A DNA stretch of 64,000 nucleotides from Longitalea arenae (GCF_016924755.1 NZ_JAFFJX010000019.1:1-64000), one strand, 5' to 3'. Positions 1 through 9,043 are shown, counted from the stretch's first letter. Numbers and translations: made by a program. Notes: generated by a model from the letters alone, not told the origin.

Positions 1-895
1 AATGGATGCTTTTTGAGAAGAATATGGGCACTCATTTAAGTATTGATGAGACTGCATTGTCCAATGATGAACTCTACACCGTGGTCACCAATAAAGAAGC
101 CAAAGGTCGTAAAGGCGCCATTGTTGCCATGATCAAAAGCACCCAGGCAGACAAGGTGATCGAAGTATTACAACGCATAAACAAGCGATTGAGACAACGG
201 GTGCAAGAGGTGACTTTGGATATGGCAGCTGGTATGCATCTGATTGTAAAACGTTGTTTCCCTTATACACACCGGGTCGTAGACCGTTTCCATGTACAAC
301 AACTGGCTACAGAGGCTGTTCAGGAAATCCGTATCAAACACCGCTGGCAGGCTATAGATGAAGAAAATGAGCAAATTGCCCGGGCCAAAAAACAAGGCAT
401 TCCTTACATACCTCACTTATTGCCCAATGGCGATTCTCCCAAACAATTACTGGCACGCAGCCGCTACCTGTTATTCAAGCATAAAGATTGTTGGACGCCT
501 TCTCAGAAGCAGCGGGCAACCCTGATGTTTGATCGTTATCCAGCAATAAAGAATGCCTATGATATGTATATGAAGCTCGCCGACATCTTCCGTTACTGCA
601 CCTGTAAAGAGCAGGCGTTTAAACGATTGGCCTTATGGTTCAATGAGGTTGAAGATGCAGGAATTGAATCTTTTAGAACCGTGTACCGCTCCATTGAAAC
701 TCACTACGAAAGTATATTGAATTACTTTAATAACAGAAGTACCAACGCTTCTGCCGAATCCTTCAATGCAAAAATTAAAGCCTTTAGATCTTCTGCACGG
801 GGAGTTCGGGACATTAATTTCTTCCTATTCAGACTCCAGAAAATCTATGCTTAACTACCTCATCCCCCAAAAATTTGACTTGATCCCCGTTTGAT
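1..895 (+). mobile_element. Right part of an ISAon1/ISL3-type insertion sequence
   Basis: The transposase gene runs in from the left window edge and ends at 854. About 10-35 bases after the stop lies a C-rich then AT-rich stretch (around 864-888, containing CCCCCAAAAATTTGACTT) that looks like the terminal inverted repeat of this kind of element. I cannot see the left end, so the repeat cannot be paired and the exact border is a guess. The element stops roughly 100 bases from the 3' end of a tRNA-Ser gene. Confidence 0.6.
6..854 (+). CDS. ISAon1/ISL3-family transposase, catalytic part (5' end outside window)
   Basis: This is the catalytic portion of a DDE transposase of the ISL3 superfamily (ISAon1 group, common in Bacteroidota). 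The first acidic residue sits in the SIDETALS motif near the start, the second in the VVDRFHVQQL motif around residue 93, and the last is the glutamate in the NASAESFNAKIKAFR motif near the C-terminus. The reading frame is still open at the left edge, so the ATG at 6 is probably internal. ISAon1 elements usually carry a separate upstream frame for the N-terminal DNA-binding part, which would lie outside the window. No internal stop or frameshift is seen, so the enzyme may be intact. Confidence 0.8.
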   Translation: MLFEKNMGTHLSIDETALSNDELYTVVTNKEAKGRKGAIVAMIKSTQADKVIEVLQRINKRLRQRVQEVTLDMAAGMHLIVKRCFPYTHRVVDRFHVQQLATEAVQEIRIKHRWQAIDEENEQIARAKKQGIPYIPHLLPNGDSPKQLLARSRYLLFKHKDCWTPSQKQRATLMFDRYPAIKNAYDMYMKLADIFRYCTCKEQAFKRLALWFNEVEDAGIESFRTVYRSIETHYESILNYFNNRSTNASAESFNAKIKAFRSSARGVRDINFFLFRLQKIYA

Positions 896-987
896 TCGAT
901 TTGAATCGATTTGTGGTGAAAAATTGAAAAGGGTCCACAAAACCAGCGTTTTATGAACCCTTTAATACGATTTGATATGGTATCCAG

Positions 988-1072
988 CGGAGAGAGAGGG
1001 ATTCGAACCCCCGGACCTGTTACAGTCAACGGTTTTCAAGACCGCCGCATTCGACCGCTCTGCCATCTCTCC
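988..1072 (-). tRNA. tRNA-Ser (anticodon UGA)
   Basis: The reverse complement folds as a class II tRNA with a long variable arm. The acceptor stem GGAGAGA (5') pairs with TCTCTCC (3') with discriminator G. The anticodon loop CTTGAAA lies between GCGGT and ACCGT, giving anticodon TGA for serine. The T-arm has the expected GGTTCGAATCC. CCA is not encoded at the 3' end, as is usual in this phylum. A strong promoter lies directly upstream. Confidence 0.95.
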
Positions 1073-1076
1073 GGGG

Positions 1077-1107
1077 CAAAAATAGGGGTAGCAATTAAAC
1101 TGACAAA
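1077..1107 (-). promoter_or_regulatory. Bacteroidota-type promoter of tRNA-Ser
   Basis: Read on the minus strand, a -33 box TTTG (1104-1107) is followed after exactly 19 bases by a -7 box TATTTTTG (1077-1084), matching the TAnnTTTG consensus of the Bacteroidota housekeeping sigma factor. The tRNA begins five bases downstream. This is the best promoter in the window. Confidence 0.8.
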
Positions 1108-1363
1108 AAAATCAGAAAAATTTAGTTCGAATATTTTTTCTACATAACCATTTTTAATTCAATATTTTGAAGTAATATCCGCGCGGGAGATCGTGCGTTC
1201 TTTCTGGTGTTTTTTCATACCTTTGATCCTACCCATCACTCCCCCTCCTGCCTGCACTTCTCCCATTCTTTCTACCTAAAAACAGCTCCTCCTTCGTTTA
1301 GCTTTTATCCAGAAACTATAGTCCAGAACCTGCCGGCTGCCAACAGCCGCCAAAAACTTTTAT

Positions 1364-1936
1364 ATGCCTGATAATCATAACTTGTATATCGTCTCCGGTG
1401 GCCCCGGCTCCGGTAAAACATCCCTTTTGGCTGCACTTGCCAAACAAGGCATCGCCTGCATGCCGGAAGCCGGCCGCTCCATCATCCAGGATCAACTGGC
1501 CATCGGCGGTTCTGCCCTGCCCTGGAGCAATCCTGCCGCCTTTGCGGACCTCATGTTATGCTGGGATCTGCGTTCTTACCGTGAAGCGCAGCTACTGCAG
1601 CATCCCGTTCTCTTCGACCGCGGCATTCCCGACGTCATGGGCTTCCTGCTCCTGAATAAATTACCGGTACCGCCCCATATCGAAAATGCGGCTCATACAT
1701 TCCGTTATAACCACCGGGTCTTCCTGGCGCCGCCTTGGCCCGACATCTATACCCAGGACGCGGAAAGAAAACAATCGCCTGAGGAAGCGATGGCTACTTT
1801 CAATACCATGCAGGCATTGTATACTAAACTTAATTATGAGACCATTCTGCTTCCCCTGGCGCCCGTTGCCGACCGGGTTCAATTTCTGCTGCATAGTATT
1901 CGAACAGGTGACGACAAATGCGCAAAAACAACCTGA
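1364..1936 (+). CDS. AAA_28-type P-loop ATPase/kinase-like protein
   Basis: A 190-residue cytoplasmic nucleotide-binding protein. The Walker A motif GGPGSGKTS lies at residues 12-20, and FDRGIPD around residue 85 is the Walker B-like acidic motif. The PPWPDIYTQDAERKQSPEEA stretch is typical of the AAA_28 (PF13521) family, whose members resemble small-molecule kinases. The substrate is unknown. The ATG at 1364 puts the P-loop at the usual distance from the N-terminus. It is followed after 12 bases by the convergent stop of the alpha/beta hydrolase gene. Confidence 0.8.
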   Translation: MPDNHNLYIVSGGPGSGKTSLLAALAKQGIACMPEAGRSIIQDQLAIGGSALPWSNPAAFADLMLCWDLRSYREAQLLQHPVLFDRGIPDVMGFLLLNKLPVPPHIENAAHTFRYNHRVFLAPPWPDIYTQDAERKQSPEEAMATFNTMQALYTKLNYETILLPLAPVADRVQFLLHSIRTGDDKCAKTT

Positions 1937-1948
1937 TCAACCCGCCGT

Positions 1949-3379
1949 TCATTCAATTGTTACACCTTTCGAGGCAACCATTTTCTTAAAGGGGTCGCGC
2001 ATAAACTGCTGCAGGTAATCTACTCCATTTACATAAAACGAAGGCAGATGCCCCTGATCATGCACGATCAGGATCTGGCTATTGGGCATGTAGCGTTTAA
2101 TTAACCGGTTATAGAAGGGCCTGCACCAGGGATCTACATCACCTGCTGCAATAATTGCGGGAATGTTTGAATAAACAGGTGTTTTCGCGATCGCAGGTTC
2201 GGGCTTCACCTTCCAGCAATCACAGATCGCATGATCTACATTGTTAAAGGCAGCCCCTGCAAGCCAGGGCAGGATCGCTTCCTGGCGTTTTACCAGCTCC
2301 TTACGCGCATAAGCGATCTGCTCCGTACAATAAATGGAATACCGCATCCCATGCGACAATGCCTGATCGCCTTTAAACACGCCATCCAGGATCTCTTTTA
2401 CATACACTTCATGCCGGCCATTGATCATTTCATTCATTACAAAAGGTACCGTGCTTAGCTGCCACCGGTTCAACCGGTTCCGAATAGCATCCAATAGCTC
2501 TTTCTTGGTATAATTGATTGTCAGGTCCTGTAAACTGTCCTTTTCTCTGTACCTGATCGTAAAGGTTTTGCCGGTAATTCCGCTAAAGTAGCGGAGAAAC
2601 CGCTCGCGCAGCTTACCGTATACATTTTTATCTGTTGAATCGGCTTCGCAATTTTCAAAGACCTTGTCAAGGGCTTCATTGGTATTGAACAATGCCTCTT
2701 CTTCATAATTGGTATAACCCGGTAAAGGAGAATTCAGAATAAGCGTTTTCACAGTCTCCGGATGGTTTCGGGCAACGGTAAGCATCAGCCCGCCACTGTA
2801 CGACATGCCGAATAAATGTAGTGCGGGTAGTTGTAAAGCCCGGCGCAGGTCATTGATATCTGCTGCACTCTCGATCGTATTATAGGCGGAAAGATCGATC
2901 CCCTTTGCTGCCAGCCTTTCCCTGCATTGCCGAACAGCCGCTAATTGCACACTGTCTTTCCGCAGGTTTTGTTTATAGGCCCTGATATTGGCAGCGATGA
3001 CTTCCGGACAGTCGAGGCAGGGAATTGATTTCTTTGAACCTCGCTGATCAAAGATGATGAAACCGCCAAATTGAAAGAAGTCTGATCTTGCCGTGATCTC
3101 CGTAAAATTAGCAATGGTGCTATACCCGGGTCCGCCCGTAGTATAGAGTATTATATTTGAGTCGGAAACATTCTTTCGCAAATAAACAAATGGCAGCTTT
3201 ACGGTTCTGCCCGCCGGTTGCTGCCGGTTCTCAGGAACTACTAAATAACCGCATTGGGAGATCAGTGCTGTATCCACTTTTATAAAACACTGGCAGGGTT
3301 CTATTTTCGGCAGATATCCCTGGGCCATTAACATCTCGAAGCGCAGGAGTAATAAAAAAAAAATTAAGCTATACTTCAT
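1949..3379 (-). CDS. Secreted alpha/beta hydrolase, S33 tripeptidyl aminopeptidase-like
   Basis: A 476-residue exported hydrolase with a signal peptide ending near Ala19-Gln20. The oxyanion-hole motif GGPG is at residues 82-85. The nucleophile elbow reads GMSYSGG at 191-197, so Ser193 is the likely nucleophile, but the second glycine of GxSxG is replaced by Ser195. The acid lies in AAGDVDPW and the histidine in HDQGHLP near the C-terminus, which matches the TAP-like C-terminal part of S33 exopeptidases. It probably removes amino acids or short peptides from peptide N-termini in the periplasm. It is transcribed away from the caspase-subtilisin gene, from which it is separated by 310 bases. Confidence 0.8.
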   Translation of the reverse strand: MKYSLIFFLLLLRFEMLMAQGYLPKIEPCQCFIKVDTALISQCGYLVVPENRQQPAGRTVKLPFVYLRKNVSDSNIILYTTGGPGYSTIANFTEITARSDFFQFGGFIIFDQRGSKKSIPCLDCPEVIAANIRAYKQNLRKDSVQLAAVRQCRERLAAKGIDLSAYNTIESAADINDLRRALQLPALHLFGMSYSGGLMLTVARNHPETVKTLILNSPLPGYTNYEEEALFNTNEALDKVFENCEADSTDKNVYGKLRERFLRYFSGITGKTFTIRYREKDSLQDLTINYTKKELLDAIRNRLNRWQLSTVPFVMNEMINGRHEVYVKEILDGVFKGDQALSHGMRYSIYCTEQIAYARKELVKRQEAILPWLAGAAFNNVDHAICDCWKVKPEPAIAKTPVYSNIPAIIAAGDVDPWCRPFYNRLIKRYMPNSQILIVHDQGHLPSFYVNGVDYLQQFMRDPFKKMVASKGVTIE

Positions 3380-3689
3380 ATGAGCAATTTGAGCAACTGA
3401 ATGCTACAATATCGCTTAATTCAGCATCTACGCCATACCGCTTATCATTGTTCCTGAAAACCCTGTACATTTTCGTGGATATTCTTTTTATCGTGAACCG
3501 TCGATTAAACATTCTCAATCCCGAACCAGCCCGTGGTATCCTGTTAGGTACAAACAACGAAAAATACGTGAAAAACACCTGTTTTTATCCCCTGAAATCT
3601 TTGTAATCTCGATAGTTAAAATCCCGCTGTTCGCAAGCAAGCCTACCCTGATTTTCAATCATTGATTTACCCATTTAATACAATACCAT
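3380..3689. other. Intergenic region between divergent genes
   Basis: This 310-base stretch holds no convincing gene; a short minus-strand reading frame across it has no family features. It must carry the divergent promoters of the hydrolase and of the caspase-subtilisin gene. A -7-like AATCTTTG occurs at about 3596-3603 on the plus strand, one base away from the TAnnTTTG consensus, without a clear -33 box. Confidence 0.4.
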
Positions 3690-6329
3690 ATGCCTAACGC
3701 CTGCTCCCTTCATATTGGCCTCAACAAAGTAGATCCCAATCACTATTCAGGCTGGAACGGCCAACTCTACTGCTGCGAAAATGATGCGCTTTTTTATAGT
3801 GAAATGGCAGAAAAAGCCGGCATCACCGATCGTAAACTATTATTATCCTCCGGTAGTCCCAATTCAGAAATGCCCAGCTCGGCCAACCTCAAAAAATACC
3901 TTGTACACTACCAGGAAACTTTAAAAAGCGGCGATTTCCTGCTGATCACCTATTCCGGGCATGGCGGACAGATCAGGGATCTGAACCTGGACGAACCGGA
4001 TGAGGTAGATGAAACCTGGTGCCTCTATGACCGGCAGTTCGTTGATGATGAATTATGGGAACATTTCAGCCAATTTGCAAAAGGGGTTCGCATCCTGGTA
4101 ATTGCGGATAGCTGCCATAGCGAATCTGCCGTGAAGGTCATCGACTCACAAAAAGACGCCGAAGTGGAAGGGTTAATGGCTGAGATCTATAATAAAATGA
4201 AACTGGTTCAGCGTTTCGCGCCTAAAGAGATCACTTTTCCCACTGCACAAAAACATAAAGAAGAATATTATGCAGCCACCCACCGGCCGCGGGTCGTAAA
4301 AGAAGATATACCTGCCAGTATCCTCTTAATGGCTGCCTGCCGCGACGAAGAAAAAGCCTGCGAATGGGATGGCTTTGGTTTGTTCACGAGCACCCTGAGA
4401 AAGGTACTTATGACGAATAAAGAGATCGCCAGTTATGAAGACTGGCATGAAAAGATCCTGCAACTCATCCCGAAAATACAACACCCCACCATCAAAGCCT
4501 ACGGTTCGGGCGCCAACCTCTTCCTCAAAGAAAGGATATTACAGACCGGCAAAACGAATAGCCAGTTCAGCTTTTTTGACCCCGCGCACCATACGGCTGA
4601 GCCCATCGCCGCAGAAAATATCATCGTTGACTTCGGCAATAGCCAGGCCACCGTTAAAGCAGGTTACGAACCTGCCTCGAACATCAAACGCGATGAAGCG
4701 GCGGCAGCTCCCATCTATCTGACAAAAGCCCGCGATGGATCATCGCCTGCCTGGGATAGTGCCTATAAAGAATATTTTGAACTGAAAGCAGCGCACCCGG
4801 CAGTCTTTGTAGAGCCGGATATAAAAAGCAAATACCTCAAAGAAACACCGCTGTCAAAATCTTTTGGGGAAAATAGTTATATGCCGGGCTGGCCCAAACC
4901 GCCTAATAACCTGGGCATCGATGAATTTATCTGGCACCTCGATGATCAGCACTCGCAACTTCGCCAGGCAGCAGAGCGGGTAAAGAAGGAACTCAAATTA
5001 TCACACGATCTCGACAATGTACCTGACAACATGATCCGGATAGCCCATATTGATACAGGTTATATTCCCTCCCACCCCGCTACGCCAAAATTCATTTTGG
5101 CCGATGCAGGAACGAGCTTTGTGAACGGAGAAGCGGGTAATAAAGGAACGGATCTTCTGCGCAACCGGATAAAACCATTGGAACAGGATGGACATGGTTC
5201 AGCCACACTGGCCATACTGGCAGGTAATTATATCCGGAAAACAGATTCCTATGCCGGGTATGAAGGATTTTTCGGCGGCATCCCTTTTGCCAAAATAGTT
5301 CCCATTCGCATATGCGATACAGTGTACAATGCCTTCAATGCAAATGATGTGGCACGAGGCATTGAATACGCCGTGGAAATGGGCTGTGAAGTGATCACCA
5401 TGTCCATGGCTGGTTACCCTACCCGGCGCGTAGCCCAGGCAGTGAACAAAGCCTATGAAGCAGGGGTAGTGATGGTTACCGCGGCTGGTAATAACTGGAC
5501 AAGAGGCATCAGCAAGCTAACGCCCAAAGCCGTCATGTATCCTGCGCGGTTCGACCGGGTCATTGCTGCCTGCGGTGTATGTTACAATGAAAAGCCCTAC
5601 GATTTTGCCGCCAATGAAGAAGAAATGAAACTGCGTTCTGAAGGCGGTGATACCATGCAGGGCAACTGGGGACCGGAACGGGCGATGCAAACAGCGCTGG
5701 CCGCTTATACGCCCAACCTGGCATGGGCTAATAACAATCCTGATCATAAATACCGTTTCTCGCGAACCGGCGGCGGCACTTCATCAGCAACCCCGCAAAT
5801 TGCAGCGGCAGCAGCCTTGTGGATCTTATATAACCGTCAGCAACTGATCGATAAAAAATACAGGGGCACCTGGAAGCAGGCTGAAGCGGTACGACAGGCA
5901 TTGTTCCGCAGCGGCGGCATCGAGTATCCGGGTTATAAAAAGTATTACGGCAATGGTTCCCTGAAAGCCAGTGCGGCCCTCGACATCTCCGACGAGATCT
6001 TTGCGCTTGCGCTGGAACCCGCCGAAGAAGCATCGGTAAGTTTCCTGGGCATCGGCAAATTTGTTTCGCAATGGTTCCGCACAATGCCTACCAAAGATGG
6101 TATGGCTTCGGAAGTGCAGGCTGATGACGAACGACTGCAGGAAATGATGTCGGTAGAGATCATGCAGGTGATGTATAAAGACCCGGCCTTGTTTGATTAT
6201 CTCGACACGCTCGACCTCGATGGCGCCGACCAGGATTATTTCGGCAGGCCGGCGGCCATGGCTAAATTCAAAAATGCGATCAAAGTTTCGCCCTATGCTT
6301 CCGCTACCCTCAAAGCATTACTTCAATAA
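3690..6329 (+). CDS. Metacaspase (C14) - subtilisin (S8) fusion protease
   Basis: An 879-residue protein with two complete protease domains and no signal peptide, so probably cytoplasmic. Residues 1 to about 285 form a caspase-fold domain: TYSGHGGQ supplies His91 and IADSCHS supplies Cys142. A linker of about 150 residues follows. From about 445 a subtilase domain begins: IAHIDTG gives Asp455, DGHGSATLAI gives His502, AAGNN around 598-602 supplies the oxyanion Asn, and GTSSATP gives the nucleophile Ser698. All catalytic residues of both enzymes are present. The tail after about 770 is not recognised. The downstream CHAT-domain gene starts 10 bases after this stop, so the two are almost certainly co-transcribed. 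The substrate is unknown; one domain activating the other by cleavage is an inference. Confidence 0.88.
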   Translation: MPNACSLHIGLNKVDPNHYSGWNGQLYCCENDALFYSEMAEKAGITDRKLLLSSGSPNSEMPSSANLKKYLVHYQETLKSGDFLLITYSGHGGQIRDLNLDEPDEVDETWCLYDRQFVDDELWEHFSQFAKGVRILVIADSCHSESAVKVIDSQKDAEVEGLMAEIYNKMKLVQRFAPKEITFPTAQKHKEEYYAATHRPRVVKEDIPASILLMAACRDEEKACEWDGFGLFTSTLRKVLMTNKEIASYEDWHEKILQLIPKIQHPTIKAYGSGANLFLKERILQTGKTNSQFSFFDPAHHTAEPIAAENIIVDFGNSQATVKAGYEPASNIKRDEAAAAPIYLTKARDGSSPAWDSAYKEYFELKAAHPAVFVEPDIKSKYLKETPLSKSFGENSYMPGWPKPPNNLGIDEFIWHLDDQHSQLRQAAERVKKELKLSHDLDNVPDNMIRIAHIDTGYIPSHPATPKFILADAGTSFVNGEAGNKGTDLLRNRIKPLEQDGHGSATLAILAGNYIRKTDSYAGYEGFFGGIPFAKIVPIRICDTVYNAFNANDVARGIEYAVEMGCEVITMSMAGYPTRRVAQAVNKAYEAGVVMVTAAGNNWTRGISKLTPKAVMYPARFDRVIAACGVCYNEKPYDFAANEEEMKLRSEGGDTMQGNWGPERAMQTALAAYTPNLAWANNNPDHKYRFSRTGGGTSSATPQIAAAAALWILYNRQQLIDKKYRGTWKQAEAVRQALFRSGGIEYPGYKKYYGNGSLKASAALDISDEIFALALEPAEEASVSFLGIGKFVSQWFRTMPTKDGMASEVQADDERLQEMMSVEIMQVMYKDPALFDYLDTLDLDGADQDYFGRPAAMAKFKNAIKVSPYASATLKALLQ

Positions 6330-6339
6330 ATTAACCACC

Positions 6340-7350
6340 ATGGCAAAGCCAACTTTTTATACCGCTTTTTGCAATAGCATGGAGAATACAATTCCAAATT
6401 TGTCTGAAGAAGCCATGAAGATCTCTGATCTTTTGCAGGAGCTGGTATTCAGCGACAAACTTTATTACATCAAGGATGAGATCTTCGATATACAGCGCCT
6501 TGTTCTGAATTTTCAAAAGTATGGCCGGCGCATCGACATCTTTTATTTTTCCGGACATGGGAAGAATGGATGCCTGCAGCTTACAGACAATCACAAGCTG
6601 GAGTCAAAGCAAATGGCTGACCTGGTAAATATTAATCTCAAAAACGCCAAACTGGTCTTCTTCAATGCCTGCGAAACCTTTACGCTCGCCCGCGAGATCA
6701 TTGCAGGAAGGCAAAACACAGCAGCGCCTATTGTCCTGATCTCCTGCAAAAAAGAGATAAACTGTTTTGTGGCCGAACGGTTTGCTACTTTGTTATTCAG
6801 CCAGATCGGTCAACCCGGCACCTACCGGGATGCTTATGACAATGCAAAAGTCTTAGTGCAGGCTATCAACCAAGAACTAATTTTTAAAGAGTTCGACACC
6901 CTTGAATCTATAAAGGAAGCAGATGATCAAAATTTCGACATTGCCTATATAGAAATAGAAGCGCCGGCCGACAAAAAGAAAAAATCGTCCATCATCGGCC
7001 AGCATCCGCTTACCCGCGATGCGTTAACCTCTAACTACGTGCATGAAGTGGTAGAATATATAGCCAGGAATGCCGATAAAATCGAGCACGATAAATTGCA
7101 ATTATTGAAGACGGCCCTGCTTACGGCGGAACAAATTGCCAATGGCGGGAAAAAGGATAAAGAGGCCGCCCAATTGTTTGACCAGGCGGCTGAAGCCCTG
7201 CCCGGATTTAGTTCAGGCAGTGTATTCGATGCGCTGATCAATACCGAAAAGAATTTAAACGACAATGCAGTAAAGAGCCTGATCAAAAGCAGGGAATCGG
7301 GCATTACCATCGGCGAGATGTTACAGCAGGTGAATAACATCACCGCCTGA
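6340..7350 (+). CDS. CHAT-domain (caspase-fold) protein
   Basis: A 336-residue cytoplasmic protein. FYFSGHGKNG places a catalytic His at residue 73 and VFFNACETF a Cys at residue 111, the signature of CHAT proteases of clan CD. The spacing between the two is short, as in CHAT proteins, because the region is compact. The C-terminal half (from about 215) is rich in predicted helix and contains a charged KKKKSS linker around 220; I do not recognise it. I chose the ATG at 6340, ten bases after the protease stop, because the frame upstream of it only encodes residues overlapping the previous gene. Its tight linkage to the metacaspase-subtilisin fusion suggests that the two proteins act together, perhaps as sensor and executioner. 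Confidence 0.8.
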   Translation: MAKPTFYTAFCNSMENTIPNLSEEAMKISDLLQELVFSDKLYYIKDEIFDIQRLVLNFQKYGRRIDIFYFSGHGKNGCLQLTDNHKLESKQMADLVNINLKNAKLVFFNACETFTLAREIIAGRQNTAAPIVLISCKKEINCFVAERFATLLFSQIGQPGTYRDAYDNAKVLVQAINQELIFKEFDTLESIKEADDQNFDIAYIEIEAPADKKKKSSIIGQHPLTRDALTSNYVHEVVEYIARNADKIEHDKLQLLKTALLTAEQIANGGKKDKEAAQLFDQAAEALPGFSSGSVFDALINTEKNLNDNAVKSLIKSRESGITIGEMLQQVNNITA

Positions 7351-7356
7351 AAAAGA

Positions 7357-8307
7357 TCACTGCTCCTTCAGCCAGGCTACTTTTTGAACAGAACTATGTG
7401 CTGCAGCGATAATATCGCCGTATAATTCCGGACGCCGCGCATTTTTATACCGGTATGCACCGGCCTGTTTCAATTTCTCCGGGGTGAGCGTAGCGATACC
7501 AAGATCGTTGCCCAAAGCCCGGCATTCAGCGATCACATCGCCAAAAGGATCCAGGATCATGGAACAGCCATTTTTCAATTGATCGTCATCCATCCCGATC
7601 GGATTTGAAAAAACGACATATACGCCATTGTCGTAAGCACGCGCGGGCAACCATTTCATCAACCAGCTCCGGCCTTTCAGTCCATCGAATTCAGCGCGCA
7701 GCGAAGTAGGATCTTCTTCCCTTTTAAACCACAGCGCCGGGTCAACAAAACCTGCGCCCGGCCGGGGCGAAGGCGTGCACATGGTAACATGGGGCATGAA
7801 TATGATATCGGCGCCCAATAAAGTGGTAGCCCTTACATTTTCAATAATATTATTATCGTAGCAGATCAGGATGCCGCACTTCCAGCCGAAGAGATCGAAC
7901 ACCACATAGGAATCACCAGGCGTAAGGTGGGGATTAATGAAAGGATGCAATTTCCGGTATTTAGCCACCAATCCGGATGCATCGACACATACATATGCCT
8001 TGTACAATTTGCCGTCAGCTGTTTTTTCAAACAGGCCGGCGAGGATCACCATATCGAGTTCGGCGGCTATCTGAGTAAGCGCCTGGATACTTTCTCCTTC
8101 AGGGATTAATTCCGCAACTGCCGTCAATTCCGCTTTGTTCAAATGCCGGGCAAAGGTATATCCCGTTATGGAACATTCATGAAAGGCGATCACCTTGGCG
8201 CCCTGTGATCTTGCCTGGGCGGCCAATTCACGGATTATACGAAGGTTATACGCTTTATCATTACTGTGGTGTTCGAACTGGGCGGTAGCGATCTTTATAG
8301 GTTGCAT
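7357..8307 (-). CDS. Nitrilase-superfamily carbon-nitrogen hydrolase
   Basis: A 316-residue cytoplasmic enzyme with the full Glu-Lys-Cys triad of the nitrilase superfamily: Glu44 in FHECSITGY, Lys119 in KYRKLHPF and Cys149 in GILICYDN. It should hydrolyse an amide or nitrile; the conserved motifs do not fix the substrate, though sequences of this type are often annotated as N-carbamoylputrescine amidase-like or general amidases. The stop is only six bases from the convergent CHAT gene stop, so the two transcripts must run into each other. No signal peptide is present. Confidence 0.85.
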   Translation of the reverse strand: MQPIKIATAQFEHHSNDKAYNLRIIRELAAQARSQGAKVIAFHECSITGYTFARHLNKAELTAVAELIPEGESIQALTQIAAELDMVILAGLFEKTADGKLYKAYVCVDASGLVAKYRKLHPFINPHLTPGDSYVVFDLFGWKCGILICYDNNIIENVRATTLLGADIIFMPHVTMCTPSPRPGAGFVDPALWFKREEDPTSLRAEFDGLKGRSWLMKWLPARAYDNGVYVVFSNPIGMDDDQLKNGCSMILDPFGDVIAECRALGNDLGIATLTPEKLKQAGAYRYKNARRPELYGDIIAAAHSSVQKVAWLKEQ

Positions 8308-8537
8308 ATCAGTTTATATTTAACGCACTAACTTGTCTTACGTCAAAGCAATATAATTAATTCTGTATTAACGGTTGTTGCAGCACTGCTGATTTGATAT
8401 AATGGAAACATAAAATCAGATACCAGCTGTGACATTGTATTTATTCACTATGCATTCACCATTCAATGATGGGGTCCTTTCATCTGATCCACTCTATTCT
8501 TCGCAGTCTGCTCCTGTTCCTGCTTCCCTGTTCATTA

Positions 8538-8545
8538 TATCTTTG
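8538..8545 (+). promoter_or_regulatory. Putative -7 promoter box before the GNAT gene
   Basis: TATCTTTG matches TAnnTTTG exactly and lies 18 bases before the ATG. A clear TTTG -33 box is missing at the expected distance (TGTT is found instead). Confidence 0.45.
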
Positions 8546-8563
8546 CATTAGAAAACATAAACG

Positions 8564-9043
8564 ATGACCAGGAGCCAGGAACTTATTCTGAAGAAAGCAG
8601 CTACCATCCGGGATTTTGAAAATGGAAAACAATTATTCCTGCAATATGTTCAGTCGCTCGATTTTGAACTCAACTTCCAGGACCTTGACCGGGAACTGGC
8701 AGAGATCGCCACAGAATACAATGACCCTAAGGGTGTGCTGTTGCTGGTGTATGATGGCGACAAAGCCATTGCCTGTGCCGGGGTGCGCAAAATTGATGCA
8801 ACCGTCGCTGAACTGAAAAGAATGTTTGTGGATCCGCGTTACCGGGGACGCCAGCTCGGTCAGCAATTATTACAGCAGGCAGTAAGCGCTGCCAAAGCAT
8901 TAGGCTATCGTTCCATTCGCCTCGATACGGTTCCTTCCATGCAGGCAGCTATTAAATTATATCGATCAGCCGGTTTTTATGAAATTGAAGCCTACCGGTT
9001 CAACCCCGTCCCCGGCGCTATTTTTATGGAGAAGACCTTGTAG
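8564..9043 (+). CDS. GNAT-family N-acetyltransferase
   Basis: A 159-residue GNAT enzyme that transfers an acetyl group from acetyl-CoA to an amine substrate that cannot be named from sequence. The acetyl-CoA-binding motif A is seen as FVDPRYRGRQLGQQLL around residues 91-106, followed by the usual helix and the SIRLDT strand. The C-terminal GFYEIEAYRFNPVPGAIFMEK segment is typical of small stand-alone GNATs in this phylum. A -7 promoter box lies 18 bases upstream of the ATG. Confidence 0.85.
   Translation: MTRSQELILKKAATIRDFENGKQLFLQYVQSLDFELNFQDLDRELAEIATEYNDPKGVLLLVYDGDKAIACAGVRKIDATVAELKRMFVDPRYRGRQLGQQLLQQAVSAAKALGYRSIRLDTVPSMQAAIKLYRSAGFYEIEAYRFNPVPGAIFMEKTL

Noticed and set aside
829-1147. 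Two short open frames covering the tRNA region on both strands
   Set aside because: They run through the tRNA-Ser gene and have no family features.
3369-3578. 69-aa frame between the hydrolase and the caspase-subtilisin gene
   Set aside because: It overlaps the hydrolase start and has no protein-like composition or family match.
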